Positions 1-9,994 of a stretch of DNA of 20,824 nt are shown here, piece after piece; positions within the stretch are counted from its first letter, which is position 1, and every line of letters begins with the position of its first letter. Under the pieces are notes generated by a model. That model made no database searches. It saw nothing but the letters and a program-made list of their open reading frames with translations, and was not told the origin of the DNA. The translations under genes were made by a program, and so were the position numbers. This DNA comes from Larix sibirica (taxonomy: Eukaryota; Streptophyta; Pinopsida; Pinales; Pinaceae), in assembly GCA_004151065.3 (NCBI GenBank), contig NWUY0300009040.1, positions 76,558 through 97,381 of the forward strand, read 5' to 3'.

Positions 1-138
1 ATATTTTCAGGACTTCGGCACTGGTAAGTGGCTCGGACATGCACTTACAGACTGCTCGACTCTCTGGTTATAGAGGCTCTGAAATCGCACGCAGACGAAC
101 TAGAGTTCTCGGTAAAATGTATAAGTGCTTGGCTGGGG

Positions 139-149
139 CCTATTTATAG
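139..149 (-). promoter_or_regulatory. TATA box of the partial LTR
   Basis: The minus strand reads CTATAAATAGG, a near-consensus plant TATA box and a common sequence in plant LTR promoters. Transcription would be expected about 30 bases downstream, near 105-118 on the minus strand, and would run off the left edge of the window. Confidence 0.5.
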
Positions 150-649
150 ACCCTGCTGGTCTGGAACGTGGCGATCGACCGTTAATGGAGTAGTTAATGC
201 TTCGTCCTTCAGCCAGATCTCCTCTGAGATCTCGATCTTGTCGACCAATCATCATCCCTGAACCAATGATGTTTCCTTAATTGCTAAAAAGTGCCGGTAC
301 TGCCAGGCTGTTAAACAAGTTAAGTCAGTAGTTAATTACCGGCCTGTTAACCGGATCTCGGTCACTTCGCTCTTTATTATGCCCGAATGGTCAGATTTTC
401 TTTTAATGCTTGATCTTGTTAGTGCCTCCCTTTTGGTTACCGGCTCACTAATCGGCCAACAGTTGTCACGGTCACCTTTTTCCGTCATGATGTGCTGGCG
501 GTTCTGACAAGCGGGTTGGATGTACATGTGTGCTTTTCGGTCTTTAGCTGTGCAGCTGCGGTCCCATCACATGCCTCTCATCACAACTTCCCGCTCTTCG
601 CTGTTCCATTTGATATGCGCAGCTATCTTTTCAGCTTTGTACTGTGCAG

Positions 650-698
650 TTCTTCTTTTCTTTTCTTTTTCCTTTTTATTTTTCTTTTATTTTTTTCC
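650..698. repeat. Polypyrimidine low-complexity tract in U3
   Basis: Almost uninterrupted C/T with short T runs, equal to A/G on the minus strand. It lies within the U3 part of the partial LTR, about 70 bases from its start. It is low-complexity sequence with no motif I can assign. Confidence 0.7.
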
Positions 699-769
699 CG
701 CGTAGCTTTGCTTCTCGACAAGTGCTGCGCGGTACATATACATACTTATTCCTTCGAACATCGGGTACA

Positions 770-781
770 GACTCTTCCCCA
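770..781 (-). other. Polypurine tract next to the LTR start
   Basis: On the minus strand the bases just before TGTACCCG read ATGGGGAAGAGTC. A G/A-rich run immediately upstream of TG at an LTR start is the normal place for the plus-strand primer of an LTR element. It supports calling 769 the LTR boundary and the minus orientation. Confidence 0.5.
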
Positions 782-782
782 T

Positions 783-783
783 N
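783..783. other. Single ambiguous base at a composition break
   Basis: The only N in the window. It falls within 15 bases of the LTR boundary, where GC-richer sequence on the left meets AT-rich sequence on the right. It may be an unresolved base or a collapsed join between contigs, so continuity across it should be treated with caution. Confidence 0.9.
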
Positions 784-999
784 AGGACAAGGATGGAGTA
801 TTAATTATCCTAAAAAAGGGATTTTGAATTTATCACAAATTGGAGACCAATCACTCAGCTCAATATGTCTTATAAAACTCCATCCAAATCCCTAATCCTA
901 CATATCAAATACATATTCCCCAAGATTTTCTACCCTAAATACACTGGATTCATTCAGAGAAGGTATATTATAAATAATGTTAGTTTGTGATATGGATTT

Positions 1000-1224
1000 A
1001 TGTGAGAAGGAAATGAAAGAGAATATATAGAACCACGTACACAAATATAATGCAGGAAACACAGTGATATAGTAAACTCAAATTCTATTAACTGAATAAA
1101 ATAGAACATGCTATAAAATAAAAGCAACTAGAATGGCGGTAGCTTTATCCTTGAGAAGAGATGCAGTGACTACTCTCATTCGTCACAAGTTGATTAAAAA
1201 AAAGGCTAAAGGGCCTATTTATCA
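1000..1224 (-). mobile_element. Possible second LTR fragment (promoter to U5)
   Basis: The minus strand has TGATAAATAGGCCC at 1211-1224, sharing an 11-base word with the TATA region of the partial LTR at 1-769. After it comes T-rich sequence containing GTTTACTATATCACTGTG, which has the feel of a plant LTR R/U5 region, ending near CTTCTCACA around 1005. No convincing primer-binding site follows, and the rest does not match the LTR at 1-769. The remainder of 784-1530 shows no coding sequence. This is a weak call based on texture; it could be unrelated AT-rich DNA. Confidence 0.25.
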
Positions 1225-1530
1225 TAAGCATGAGGGAGAAAACCCAAACATCCAAAAATCCAACCTTAGGAGATGATCCGTAAAACAGTTTGTAGGTCCT
1301 AAGGTGGTTAGTTTAGGTGTCAACTTCTTGAGGGCATAACTTTTGCATATGATCTCCGTTTAGGGCGTTCAGTAGCTTGTTGGAAAGGTCTAGCTAAGAA
1401 GTACAATTTTCTCCCATCTAGTCCTATATACAACTATGGTTGGATTGAAACATTGCCAAAAAATGTCGTTTAGGGCCTCAAAATGGCCTCGGAAGTTTTG
1501 GGCACTAAAATCCATAAAAATTGCCAAACT

Positions 1531-1772
1531 AAAAAACTATCTTGAGCTCGTGGAATAGGTGGGTGGCCATCAATATCCATCTAGAGCAGTCCTCTGATCC
1601 GAAAAAATATCGAGATGGAAAAACTATCTTGAGCTCAGTGGAATAGGTGGGTGGCCACCGATATCCACCTGGATCAATCCTCCGACTCGACAAACTGCCA
1701 AACTGGAAAAATTGTTTTGAGCCAGTGGAATAGGTGGGTGGCCACCGATATCCACCTGGATCAATTTGGGAG
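1531..1772. repeat. Tandem repeat, about 87-bp unit, 2.7 copies
   Basis: Three copies of a block centred on GGAATAGGTGGGTGGCCA start their shared core at 1552, 1640 and 1727, giving a period of 87-88 bases. Copies two and three are closest to each other (both read GGCCACCGATATCCACCTGG) and copy one is more diverged. Each later unit contains the 10-base perfect palindrome GGTGGCCACC. The third copy runs directly into the LINE reverse transcriptase frame, so the unit may derive from coding sequence just upstream of that domain. Confidence 0.85.
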
Positions 1773-2268
1773 GGAATGGAGTGAGTGTCATCATATCTCC
1801 TTGACACATTGTTTATAAAAAAATATTATGGGAAATCATATGATCAAATAGAGTTTCCCTTCACCTCAACCATGCTCAAAGCTCTAGAGTTTGGCCTAGC
1901 TTTTATCGACATTGTTGCAACTCTATTTGCAAATGATTTGACTTGTCTTGCTATCAACACATGATCTTCCAAGGAGGTACATACTTTCAAATCTATTCAG
2001 CAAGGTTATCCCTTATCCCCAACCTATATATGTGCTAGCAATTGAAGCTCTTGACTACTTATTCAATTTTGAGGTAATTTTGGGGTTAATTCGAGGAGTT
2101 CCACTTCTCAAGCCAAAACTGGGGTAGTTGGTCAATGGAAATTTTGATGATGAATCCTTCATGAACTTCTGTAAGGACCAAACTTCATGGACTCAAACCA
2201 TGAAGTGTCTGGACACCTTTTGCTTAGCCTTGTGATCGATCAACCAATTGGCTAAAAGTCAACGTTAG
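1764..2268 (+). pseudogene. Decayed L1-type LINE reverse transcriptase fragment
   Basis: This is part of the palm of a LINE ORF2 reverse transcriptase, which copies element RNA at the nicked target. In order the frames give IWEGME, DTLFIK, KSYDQIEF, MLKALEFG, FKSIQQGYPLSP, IYVLAIEALDYLF, GLIRGVPLL, VNGNFDDESF and CLDTFCLA. These match the order and spacing of the plant L1 segments I know (WEGMEWA, KAYDRIEW, SIRQGCPLAP, NGHFADDSF, CLDTFC). The catalytic F/YADD motif reads FDD at 2143-2151, with the alanine missing. There are internal stops (for example after LAINT) and frame changes near 2025 and 2105. No endonuclease, zinc finger or 3' tail was found nearby, so only a fragment remains, flanked by the 87-bp repeat. 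It is dead. The family call is from established motif knowledge and is strong; the clade is inferred. Confidence 0.85.
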
Positions 2269-2680
2269 GGATGGAGCCACATGTAGTGTATGAGATTTGC
2301 ACTTGGGTTATACTCATACATGCCTACCCACTAAGAGGTTCATTGTGTGTTCCACTCATGTGTTGCATTCATATATGACCCACACAATAATGATACAATA
2401 CCTTTCAAGAATTGCTCTAATGTGGTTGACCACTTTCCTAAAGTCCCACTCAATTTAGCCTAGATGTGGGACCTCTATGTGATGTATAGTGCTTAGGTGG
2501 GTTTCGTAGGTGCCTTCTCTCCCCTGGTATTTAACCATTGGTCTCTAGTTTGGTTCAATTTTACCCTCAAGGTACCCTTTAGGGGTATTTCCTAACTTCA
2601 TGGGTCAAGTTGGGAGCCTCTTTGTAGGAAGTGTACCACAAGTTCCTAAGGTGTGTTGTATATTTGAATTTGTGTACCAT
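2269..2680. other. Gene-free stretch, possibly LTR-like
   Basis: No coding sequence was recognised after the LINE frame breaks down. The texture (TTAGGTGGGTTTCGTAGGTG, pyrimidine-rich blocks) resembles the U3 of a plus-strand LTR, but no terminus can be fixed. It directly abuts the truncated edge of the large element's left LTR. Confidence 0.3.
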
Positions 2681-3992
2681 TTCAATTTCATATGTTACCC
2701 ATGTATACATTCAATCATTTGAACACATAAAACATTTTTTTTATAATACATAGAATATTAAGAATTAATGAATGGGATAACACGACGACAAACATATCCA
2801 ATCCTTTTACATAAAAGTAACTACATGTTTTCCATGATTCTAGTGTATTTTGTGATACCCATAATGCCAATTGCATCCATTTGCACAAGTGAAATTTAAT
2901 TGCATCCATTTGCATAAGAGGCAAAGATTATTCCCTTTGCATTACAAAATAATGGTTGTAACAACCTTGAAATCCACATAAGAATAACATTCAATTAGTT
3001 CAAAATGCATTCTTGTTAAAATGTTAAATTCTAGATTTTACATTTCTTGATTAAGGACATCATCTTTAGACACAATAGAACCACAAATGTTAATCTTCAA
3101 GAATTGAACAACAAACATTAATTTATTTGTTTGATTAGTGGATGCAGTTGGGGAAATATATCCATTGGAGTGTCTTTCCTCCTAGCCATAGGCACCATGT
3201 CATGTAGGTGTCTCCCTCGTGATGGCCAATGATACAACAAGGGCGAATTTACTAGATATGGCTCTAGTTTTTCTCACAACCCAATTTCTAGATATCACAA
3301 CCAAGGAATTCAATTTTCGACCATTCCAACAACAAAAATCCCACTGAAATAACCTATCTCCCCCCTCAATCTACATAACACAAGGAATGGGATCCACTTC
3401 CCTACTAAACAGTCCCTCAATCTATCCCTCTTTCGTCCAATGCTCTATTGCAAATTGGACAATAAATCTTCATTGTTGGTGTTGAGAATTTCTAGGTGTA
3501 ACTAAGTTTTCCCTTTTCTCTCAGTAATTACACATGTTTAGGAAAAATAAATGGCAGTGTACCCCCTTGGTAGAATGCAGTGTCCTCTTCCTCGAGATCA
3601 ATAAAATACTCTTCCCAAAAGCTTGCATGAACAACATGTGTATTTCCATGAAGCTTGGGAAAATAAAACATGAGACACACAAGATAAAAGGAAAGAAAGG
3701 TTTAGAATAATGACACTTGGACAACAACAATAATATATTACTTCTTGAACTCACCCTACTTACCCACTTATTGGGTTATTGTCCCCATGGTGCTCTTATG
3801 AAGTCATAACCCCAAGGGCACCTTATTATTATATTATTAGTATTCCATATTGATTTCAATATAATCAAATGGTAATTCAATTACCAAACTTACCACATAC
3901 TTACACATCATGCCTTACCAGGATTTGGCTCATCCTTTTGCACTTGGAGCATCATTACACACATCATGTTCAATGTTATCATGGGTGTTACA
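2681..3992 (-). mobile_element. 3' LTR of the large element, outer end lost
   Basis: It matches the right LTR along its whole length with an offset near 11,560. The match includes a 31-base identical run (3488-3518 against 15048-15078) and 18 of 20 bases at its left edge. The minus-strand start is TGTAACACCCATG at 3992. The match stops at 2681, whereas the right LTR goes 97 bases further to its GGGATGTTACA end, so the outermost U5 end of this copy is deleted or replaced. Open frames inside, such as 3521-3754 on the minus strand, are chance. No promoter could be placed with confidence. Confidence 0.85.
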
Positions 3993-3997
3993 TTGAA

Positions 3998-4009
3998 CCT
4001 CCCTGTCTT
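3998..4009 (-). other. Polypurine-tract-like sequence
   Basis: The minus strand reads AAGACAGGGAGG, then TTCAA, then the LTR start TGTAACACCC. A purine run just upstream of the 3' LTR is expected for plus-strand priming. The 5-base gap before TG is longer than usual, so this is a likely but decayed tract. Confidence 0.45.
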
Positions 4010-7000
4010 GGAATCACACCAACCTCGATGTTCCTCTTTCCAGAAATGAGATCCATGTCTTCATTCTTAAATTGCACATGCAATATTATCTTCTTTATTG
4101 TGTACGTTCATAGTTGGTGGCTATCTTGGACACAATGCTTATGTGTTTCCTTTCACTGCTTTGATCACCTCGAAATTCTTATCATTTCAACATATATCTA
4201 TATTAGTCATCAAGAAAAACATGCATGTCGTAACCATTTTTATACAACAACTAATTTTATCCATAGGAATTATCAAATTCATAACTAAAGTATATGTATT
4301 CATAACGCAAGATAAGTTTGTAAATAAACCCAATACTTATGCCTTACTTGATTGTCATGTCTATGGCATTTCTTTCTACAACTCTATTCTCACAAGAGAG
4401 ATTTCATGTAGTGAAACAAAATATGACTACTTATGCATACAATCATTTCAATGCAATATCCACAACAACCCATGAAATGGTCTCATAATTTTGAGACAGC
4501 AATAATTTCCCCGCTTTGGTTTTTAACACATTAATTGCAATGAAATATAACACAAGTATGCATTCACAAAATGTAATCAAACTATATGCCAACATACATG
4601 CGGTATAGATAATCACAACTTGCACACTCCAACTATATTTTATTATTTGTTTTTTATTAGTATTATATTAGTCTTATTTTGTTTGTTTTGTGGGGCACCT
4701 CCCTTCCCCTTCCACTACGTTTATTGTCATTATTTTTATTATTATTATTATGCTAATTAATTAATTTGTATTTTATGTTTTCATTTCACATAATACCACA
4801 TCCTCATGTTGTGCAATCAATCATGATGAGATGGATGGCCACACCAACGCCTCAACACATCATCCAACCACCTCCCTAATACTTGCTTGACCATGTGTAC
4901 ACCTTCTTGTTCAACCCGAACACAACACCATGATTATATGCTTTTAGTGATTTTAAGTATTGGAAAGAAGGTTATAATACATGATACTAATACAAGTAGG
5001 GAGACCATTGTATGCTTGTGAAACACTTTAACCTTTCCCCAAGTCCAACCACACTATGGCCTCGCACATGGTTGTCTCACATGGCACCCATTTTCCTAAT
5101 AGGATCATAAGTCCCAATTTGCCTTGGTTATTGCCTCACAATCAACACAACATGACATGATATTCTATTTCATATGAATGCATAAATAGTTTTTTAAACA
5201 ATATTTACATGTCCAAGGCTTCTTGCTTTTACCATACCCTCACCCGGGTAATTTTCTCACAAATGCATTCAAACAACATAAATATATCAACTTATGATAT
5301 CAAATCGGGATGGAAGGAAATCTTACCAAATTCCTCTTAAGCATGCATGACTAATTTCATGCATGTATGGTTGCCATCAACATCTCTGATGTTACCTAAT
5401 AATTTATTGCCTTATGGGAAATCATATGATCTCTTCACCAAATTATTGGCAAGCATCCTCTTGTCCTCATTCTTTATCATGAGATTGATTGTCATAGGCA
5501 GTTGGATCATCAACATCTTCAATCATGTCCTCAAACATTCCTTGTTATACAACCACGGCAACAATATTGATTATCATGTTATACTCATTGCACATGTAAT
5601 AACATATCAATCTTAACCAATATGTAATATCACATGTATGCTCAAGCATATCTATATGCATTCTACCATGTATTATCTCTCAATATTCCCACTAGTGCAT
5701 ATGCATTCTAGCCATCTTATTTTATTTCATTTATCAACATTCCTATGCTTTAACTATCTATACATGGCAACTTTCTCAATCTCAAGAAATATAAACAATG
5801 CAACAAGAGAATAATCAAGGAATCCTCCCTTCCAATTCCTATGCATAGAATAGGACTCTACAACATAGTTATACTTTTCCATAGGTTTACTACCAATCAT
5901 ACCATAGATCATTCGCTGTGATTTTCTCACATAAGTAGCAATTCACCACATGCATACACATTTATACTTACTATTTTTAAAAACAATCAACTCTACTCTA
6001 CAAACAAAATAAAGTTTAAGGTGAGAAAATCTCCCTAATTAGTATATCTACCTTGTTGGCCACACGCACCATTTACTACTACAAAAAGTTCATTAGCATC
6101 TTGTATCTACCTTTGTTGTCTTGGGCTACCTTCAACTGTCATCTAATTTTGACAAGAGTCTTCGCTCTTGTTTTGAGTTGCCTTTGCATTTTGTTTGACT
6201 CTGGGAATTGTTTCTTGTTAATCACTTTTCCTTGTCAAAGGAAAGAGATCAACATTGATGGGGTCTTAGGAGAATCCCAATATCCCCTCCATTTTTAGAG
6301 AGCTAACACTCCCATTTTTTAGTTTGGATTTTCTTTGTTTGCTCAAATGGGTGAATTCTAGACAATCGATCCTAATATATCCTTGAACATTCAATATATC
6401 TCATTTAAATGCACCACCGCTTGCAAAGGACTATGCAATTTCAAATCATTTAAATAAAGATATTTAAATATTTGAGAAAATAATAGAGCTACCCACAACA
6501 TATATTCGCCTTCTTTTAAGTAATACAGGTACAAGATTAACCATGACTTTGCAATATTAAGGAAAGAAATAAAAGTATGACAAGATTCAAATAAATTTAA
6601 AGGAATATTTCATTTGAGATCAAACAAGTTGAAAAAAGTCACCCTACTCAAGATTCCATTGATTTAGAACCATGCAGAAGTCATAAAAGCCAAATGGATG
6701 CTTAAATAGTTCTTTATGTCAACATTTTAAAACAATATAGATCCCAAGTGTGACAAGTTCAAGATCATCCGAAACAAAGTGGGCTAAGAGAACCTCTATA
6801 AAATCTCAATGACTAATACTTAAACAATAAATTGAAATGCATTCACCCTCAAGGATAGGGATGTGGCTCCCATGAACCAAGAATAAAGTAGGAAATGCTC
6901 GAGAGAAAATAAGAGGAAATTGGTTAGTCCAAGGCTCCTATGTTGTAAAGTATACAAAGAAAAACATAATGGTAGAAGACAATAGGGAGGAAAAGTGAAG

Positions 7001-7177
7001 GGGTATAAGGAAAACTCAATAAATTTGGAAAGGTGTGAACTTTGAATTGTGAACCCTTTCTTCTTCAAGGAAATTGAATTAAATAAGAGTTTGATGTTTC
7101 CATGTGTGCTTCATGAACCCTAATTGTCCCCTTAACTAAATATTTACGAGGTCTTAGATATATTTTCCAATGTTTTA
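4010..7177 (-). other. Non-coding 3' interior of the large element
   Basis: About 3.2 kb lie between the end of the decayed frame and the polypurine tract. Frames on both strands were checked and none shows a recognisable domain. The longest open frames (3869-4288 plus, 4098-4475 plus, 6820-7068 minus) have the residue make-up of chance AT-rich frames. A short TTA/ATT microsatellite lies near 4731-4751. No nested insertion with clear ends was found, though some may be present. Confidence 0.5.
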
Positions 7178-9994
7178 TCAACCCACACCTTGATGAAGTC
7201 CATGATGGGGCCCCACTGTGACCTCCTCCTTTACTCTCAAAGCAAACATCTCACTTTGGACCTTGCTTAACTCTATGATTTTCTCTTGCACAACTGGATC
7301 AATCCTATAATTTTTAGCCATCAGGTCATTTAGTCATTGCCTTATCTCCTTTTATGAAAAGCCGGTAAGCATATCAAACTGCTCAACTAATGTGGCATGG
7401 AAGTAATCATCTTCAACATGTACTCCTCCTTGGTAAGGACCCTATTTTCATGAACACTTGAGGGTCTCTCTATTTCCTTAATTACATCAACTCTTTTTAA
7501 AAGCACTTTGTTTCTCCTATCAATTATTATGTCACAGGTGGTAATCAACTATTGTAAAACATATAATCAAGCTCCCCAACTAGCCTGAACCAATCTAAGT
7601 CTTGTGTTTGAAGGGAGATTATTCTTTTTCCTTTTGTGTTCATTTATGTCTGTCATGGATTTGATGAAGGTCTCATGCTAACTCTTATAGAATTATTAAT
7701 CAAACTACAGACACTAATTCATAGTATCGGAAAAAGAAATAATCTTGGTGGTAAGTTTAGAGGATTTATTTACTAACTCCCATTGTTCCATCAATAAATT
7801 TATATTTTCTTCAATGTTGGCAGTTATTGTTTCCCTGACTCCATGCACCAATCCCTAGGATTTATTTGTTCTAGAAATCATTTTGGATTATTCTTAGGTT
7901 ATTCCTGAAGGGTTCATATGGCTAATGGTTTTGTAAATAATGGATCAGGAATCAATGTAAATCCATTTAGAATACCTTCTTTTGAATGTGGTGTTTTATT
8001 CCATTTGTTTCAAAATAGAGTCCCTAAGCATCCCAATAGTGGAATCATGTAGTCTAAGGCTCCTTCTATCCCTAGTTCCTTGAAATTTAATGAGGAGCAA
8101 TACTATTCTAAGAGCTTATTCCCCTTTACCCTAACTCTCCCAATTTGCAACTTTTTAGCTTGCAGGTCAAAATTAGCACAATGGAGGGTAATTGAGTTGT
8201 CTTCAAAGAGTGGAAGCTCTAACGGGATACATGTTCCTTCAACCAAACTATTACTTCTCAAATGCACAATAGCATAATAAAGCATTACACTGGATTGGTA
8301 TTCACTTTACATAATATCATCAATGAATTCCACTACCTTAGGTTGGCTTGCAAGGTCATTTTTAGTTGACCTCCTCTTGGGAATAACATGTCATTTCTCA
8401 GTCTTAAACTGTGGCATATTTTGGAAATATCTATTGTCATTAGCACTACCAATGCCTCTATCATTTTTCTTAGGATAAGTAGCATAAGTAGATTTTTTCA
8501 AAGGGGTAGTATCATTTTTCTCTAATTAGACCACAAAATGACCTCTTCCACTAGCTAATAATTGACCCTTTTGTGTAAAAATTGCTTCCTGATGCTTGAT
8601 ATCATTAGGCCCCATATCTTATATTACCTTTCCTTTGGGACTGTTAGTTGAACTAATCAAGGTACATAATTCACTTTGAGTTGTAACTTCATTACTATGT
8701 GAACTAGTTGGTTCGTGCTCAACATCGATCCCTTCATAATATCCACCACATTTAACTCGTTGTCTAGAACTAGGGAAATATGAGCCATACTTTTGCGTAG
8801 TTATGAAAGACTTGAATGTTCCTTTAGGGTTGTAACTCTTCATGGTATTGATTTCTTTCAGATCAAGAGATTGCAAGCCTTTAGCCAACTCCATCATGTA
8901 AGCATTACTTCACATATTACTACATGCAAATATGAATGGAGTGGAGATGGATTGCTTCCTTTTCTTGCCCTCAAAGAATGTGGACTACTTCTAGTATTAT
9001 TAGAAAAACTCACTTTGAATGAATATGTCACAAACAAATTTAGGTAACATATATGGATTTATTTTGAAACCATATAGTTGAATGTTTGTATGCCTACCTT
9101 CATAAACATAATAACCCTTTCCTTCGAGAAGGTCATAGGATTCCTTTGTAAACCTTTCCAAGACTTTCCTAGCCAACATTTGTTTAAACCTCTTGAAAAA
9201 AATCTTGAACTTTGTGAAAATTGAAAGGGGATTTATGTTTATAGAAAATGGGATATCATTATAGGATAGGCTCTAAGTATATATGCACATCCTCTTTAGC
9301 ATCCAAATTCTTGAATTGCTTAGAAAATCGAGTTGCATAATCCATATGAATCCATGGATAATCTTTGTGTCTTCTAGAAATTGGTTAGTTGGTGGGAGAT
9401 TTTGCTCAATAAAAAATCCCCCAAATCAAACACTTCATATTTTTTCACAACATAGTGGATAACATAGAGGACATACCTAGGAACTTTCGAGATAGTCTCC
9501 TAGCCTACAATTCTGGAAAAAAGCCATGAAACCTCTTTGTATGACTCTAAAACGTATAAAGTGTCAATATGGAAGGTCGTGATATTTTCAGTGGTTGTAT
9601 TTTCCAACCATTTCCTCAAAATGGACACCCCGTTACCATTGGCATTCATGAAGGTACCTTGAAAACCCTAGTTAGTGTAGGGAACCTTAACATGCTTATG
9701 AAGATAGTAGGTAAGGGAAACATGAGCCTTGTCAATCTCCTTCAAAATTGCAATGCGATGTTTGTCATCGAACCTCTTGGAACACTACTAGACAATGTCA
9801 TGGTAATTATAGACTTTCGAAATGCAACTAGATTTAGCTAAACTTGAATTCCAATCCTTATAGTCTCTCTACAAATGTCCCTCCATTTTTGAATACCACT
9901 TATATGTTGAGGACCAACATAATTCCTTGTCCCTTTGAGCTAAGTTATTCAACATATCTCCACAATATGGTTCATATTTTTTATTATGAGCCAT
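7178..9994 (-). pseudogene. Decayed ORF of unknown protein in the LTR element
   Basis: A run of about 940 codons can be followed on the minus strand through several frame changes and roughly fifteen stops. It opens at an ATG (9994) reading MAHNKKYEPYCGDML and ends near GLHQGVG at a TGA (7178-7180). Protein-like blocks in order include AILKEIDKAHVSLTYYL, KYEVFDLGDFLLSKISHQL, YPWIHMDYATRFSKQF, GYYVYEGRHTNIQLYGF, INPYMLPKFV, LYYAIVHLRSNSLVEGTC and ELSKVQSEMFALRVK. The last 250 or so residues are rich in charged, leucine-spaced helical sequence and may form coiled coils. No CCHC knuckle, aspartic protease, YxDD or integrase motif is seen. Its place as sole ORF of an LTR element suggests a Gag-like or passenger protein, but that is inference; I do not recognise the family. 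Many of the stops are TGA or TAG where CGA or CAG would fit, as expected from cytosine-methylation decay. Open frames on the plus strand here (8080-8277, 8793-9047, 9569-9841) are antisense shadows. Confidence 0.7.

Larger units (their letters stand above)
1..769 (-). mobile_element. Partial LTR of a retrotransposon, cut by the window edge
   Basis: Read on the minus strand, the block begins TGTACCCGATG at 769 and is preceded by a purine-rich tract (770-781), as expected for the start of a 3' LTR. About 620 bases into it lies a TATA box in the setting GTCTATAAATAGGCC, so 769 down to about 115 would be U3 and the rest R/U5. The U5 end lies beyond base 1. Base composition is visibly richer in GC than the rest of the window, with CG-containing words such as CCGG and GCGC, which suggests a younger or unrelated insertion. 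No reading frame here looks like a protein. The superfamily (Ty1/copia or Ty3) cannot be told from this piece. Confidence 0.6.

Noticed and set aside
28-895. Small frames over the left LTR
   Set aside because: They lie inside LTR sequence, one crosses the N, and low-complexity F/L/S runs come from the pyrimidine tract.
1529-1809. Minus-strand frames of 92 and 61 codons with internal repeats
   Set aside because: The protein repeat simply reflects the 87-bp DNA tandem repeat; the LINE coding sense is on the plus strand.
3869-4475. Two overlapping plus-strand frames of 139 and 125 codons
   Set aside because: Rich in H, Y, T, I and C as expected for chance AT-rich frames. The first begins inside the 3' LTR and crosses its boundary.
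9569-9841. Plus-strand open frame of 90 codons
   Set aside because: It is antisense to the much longer protein-like minus-strand frame of the LTR element and its residues match nothing known.
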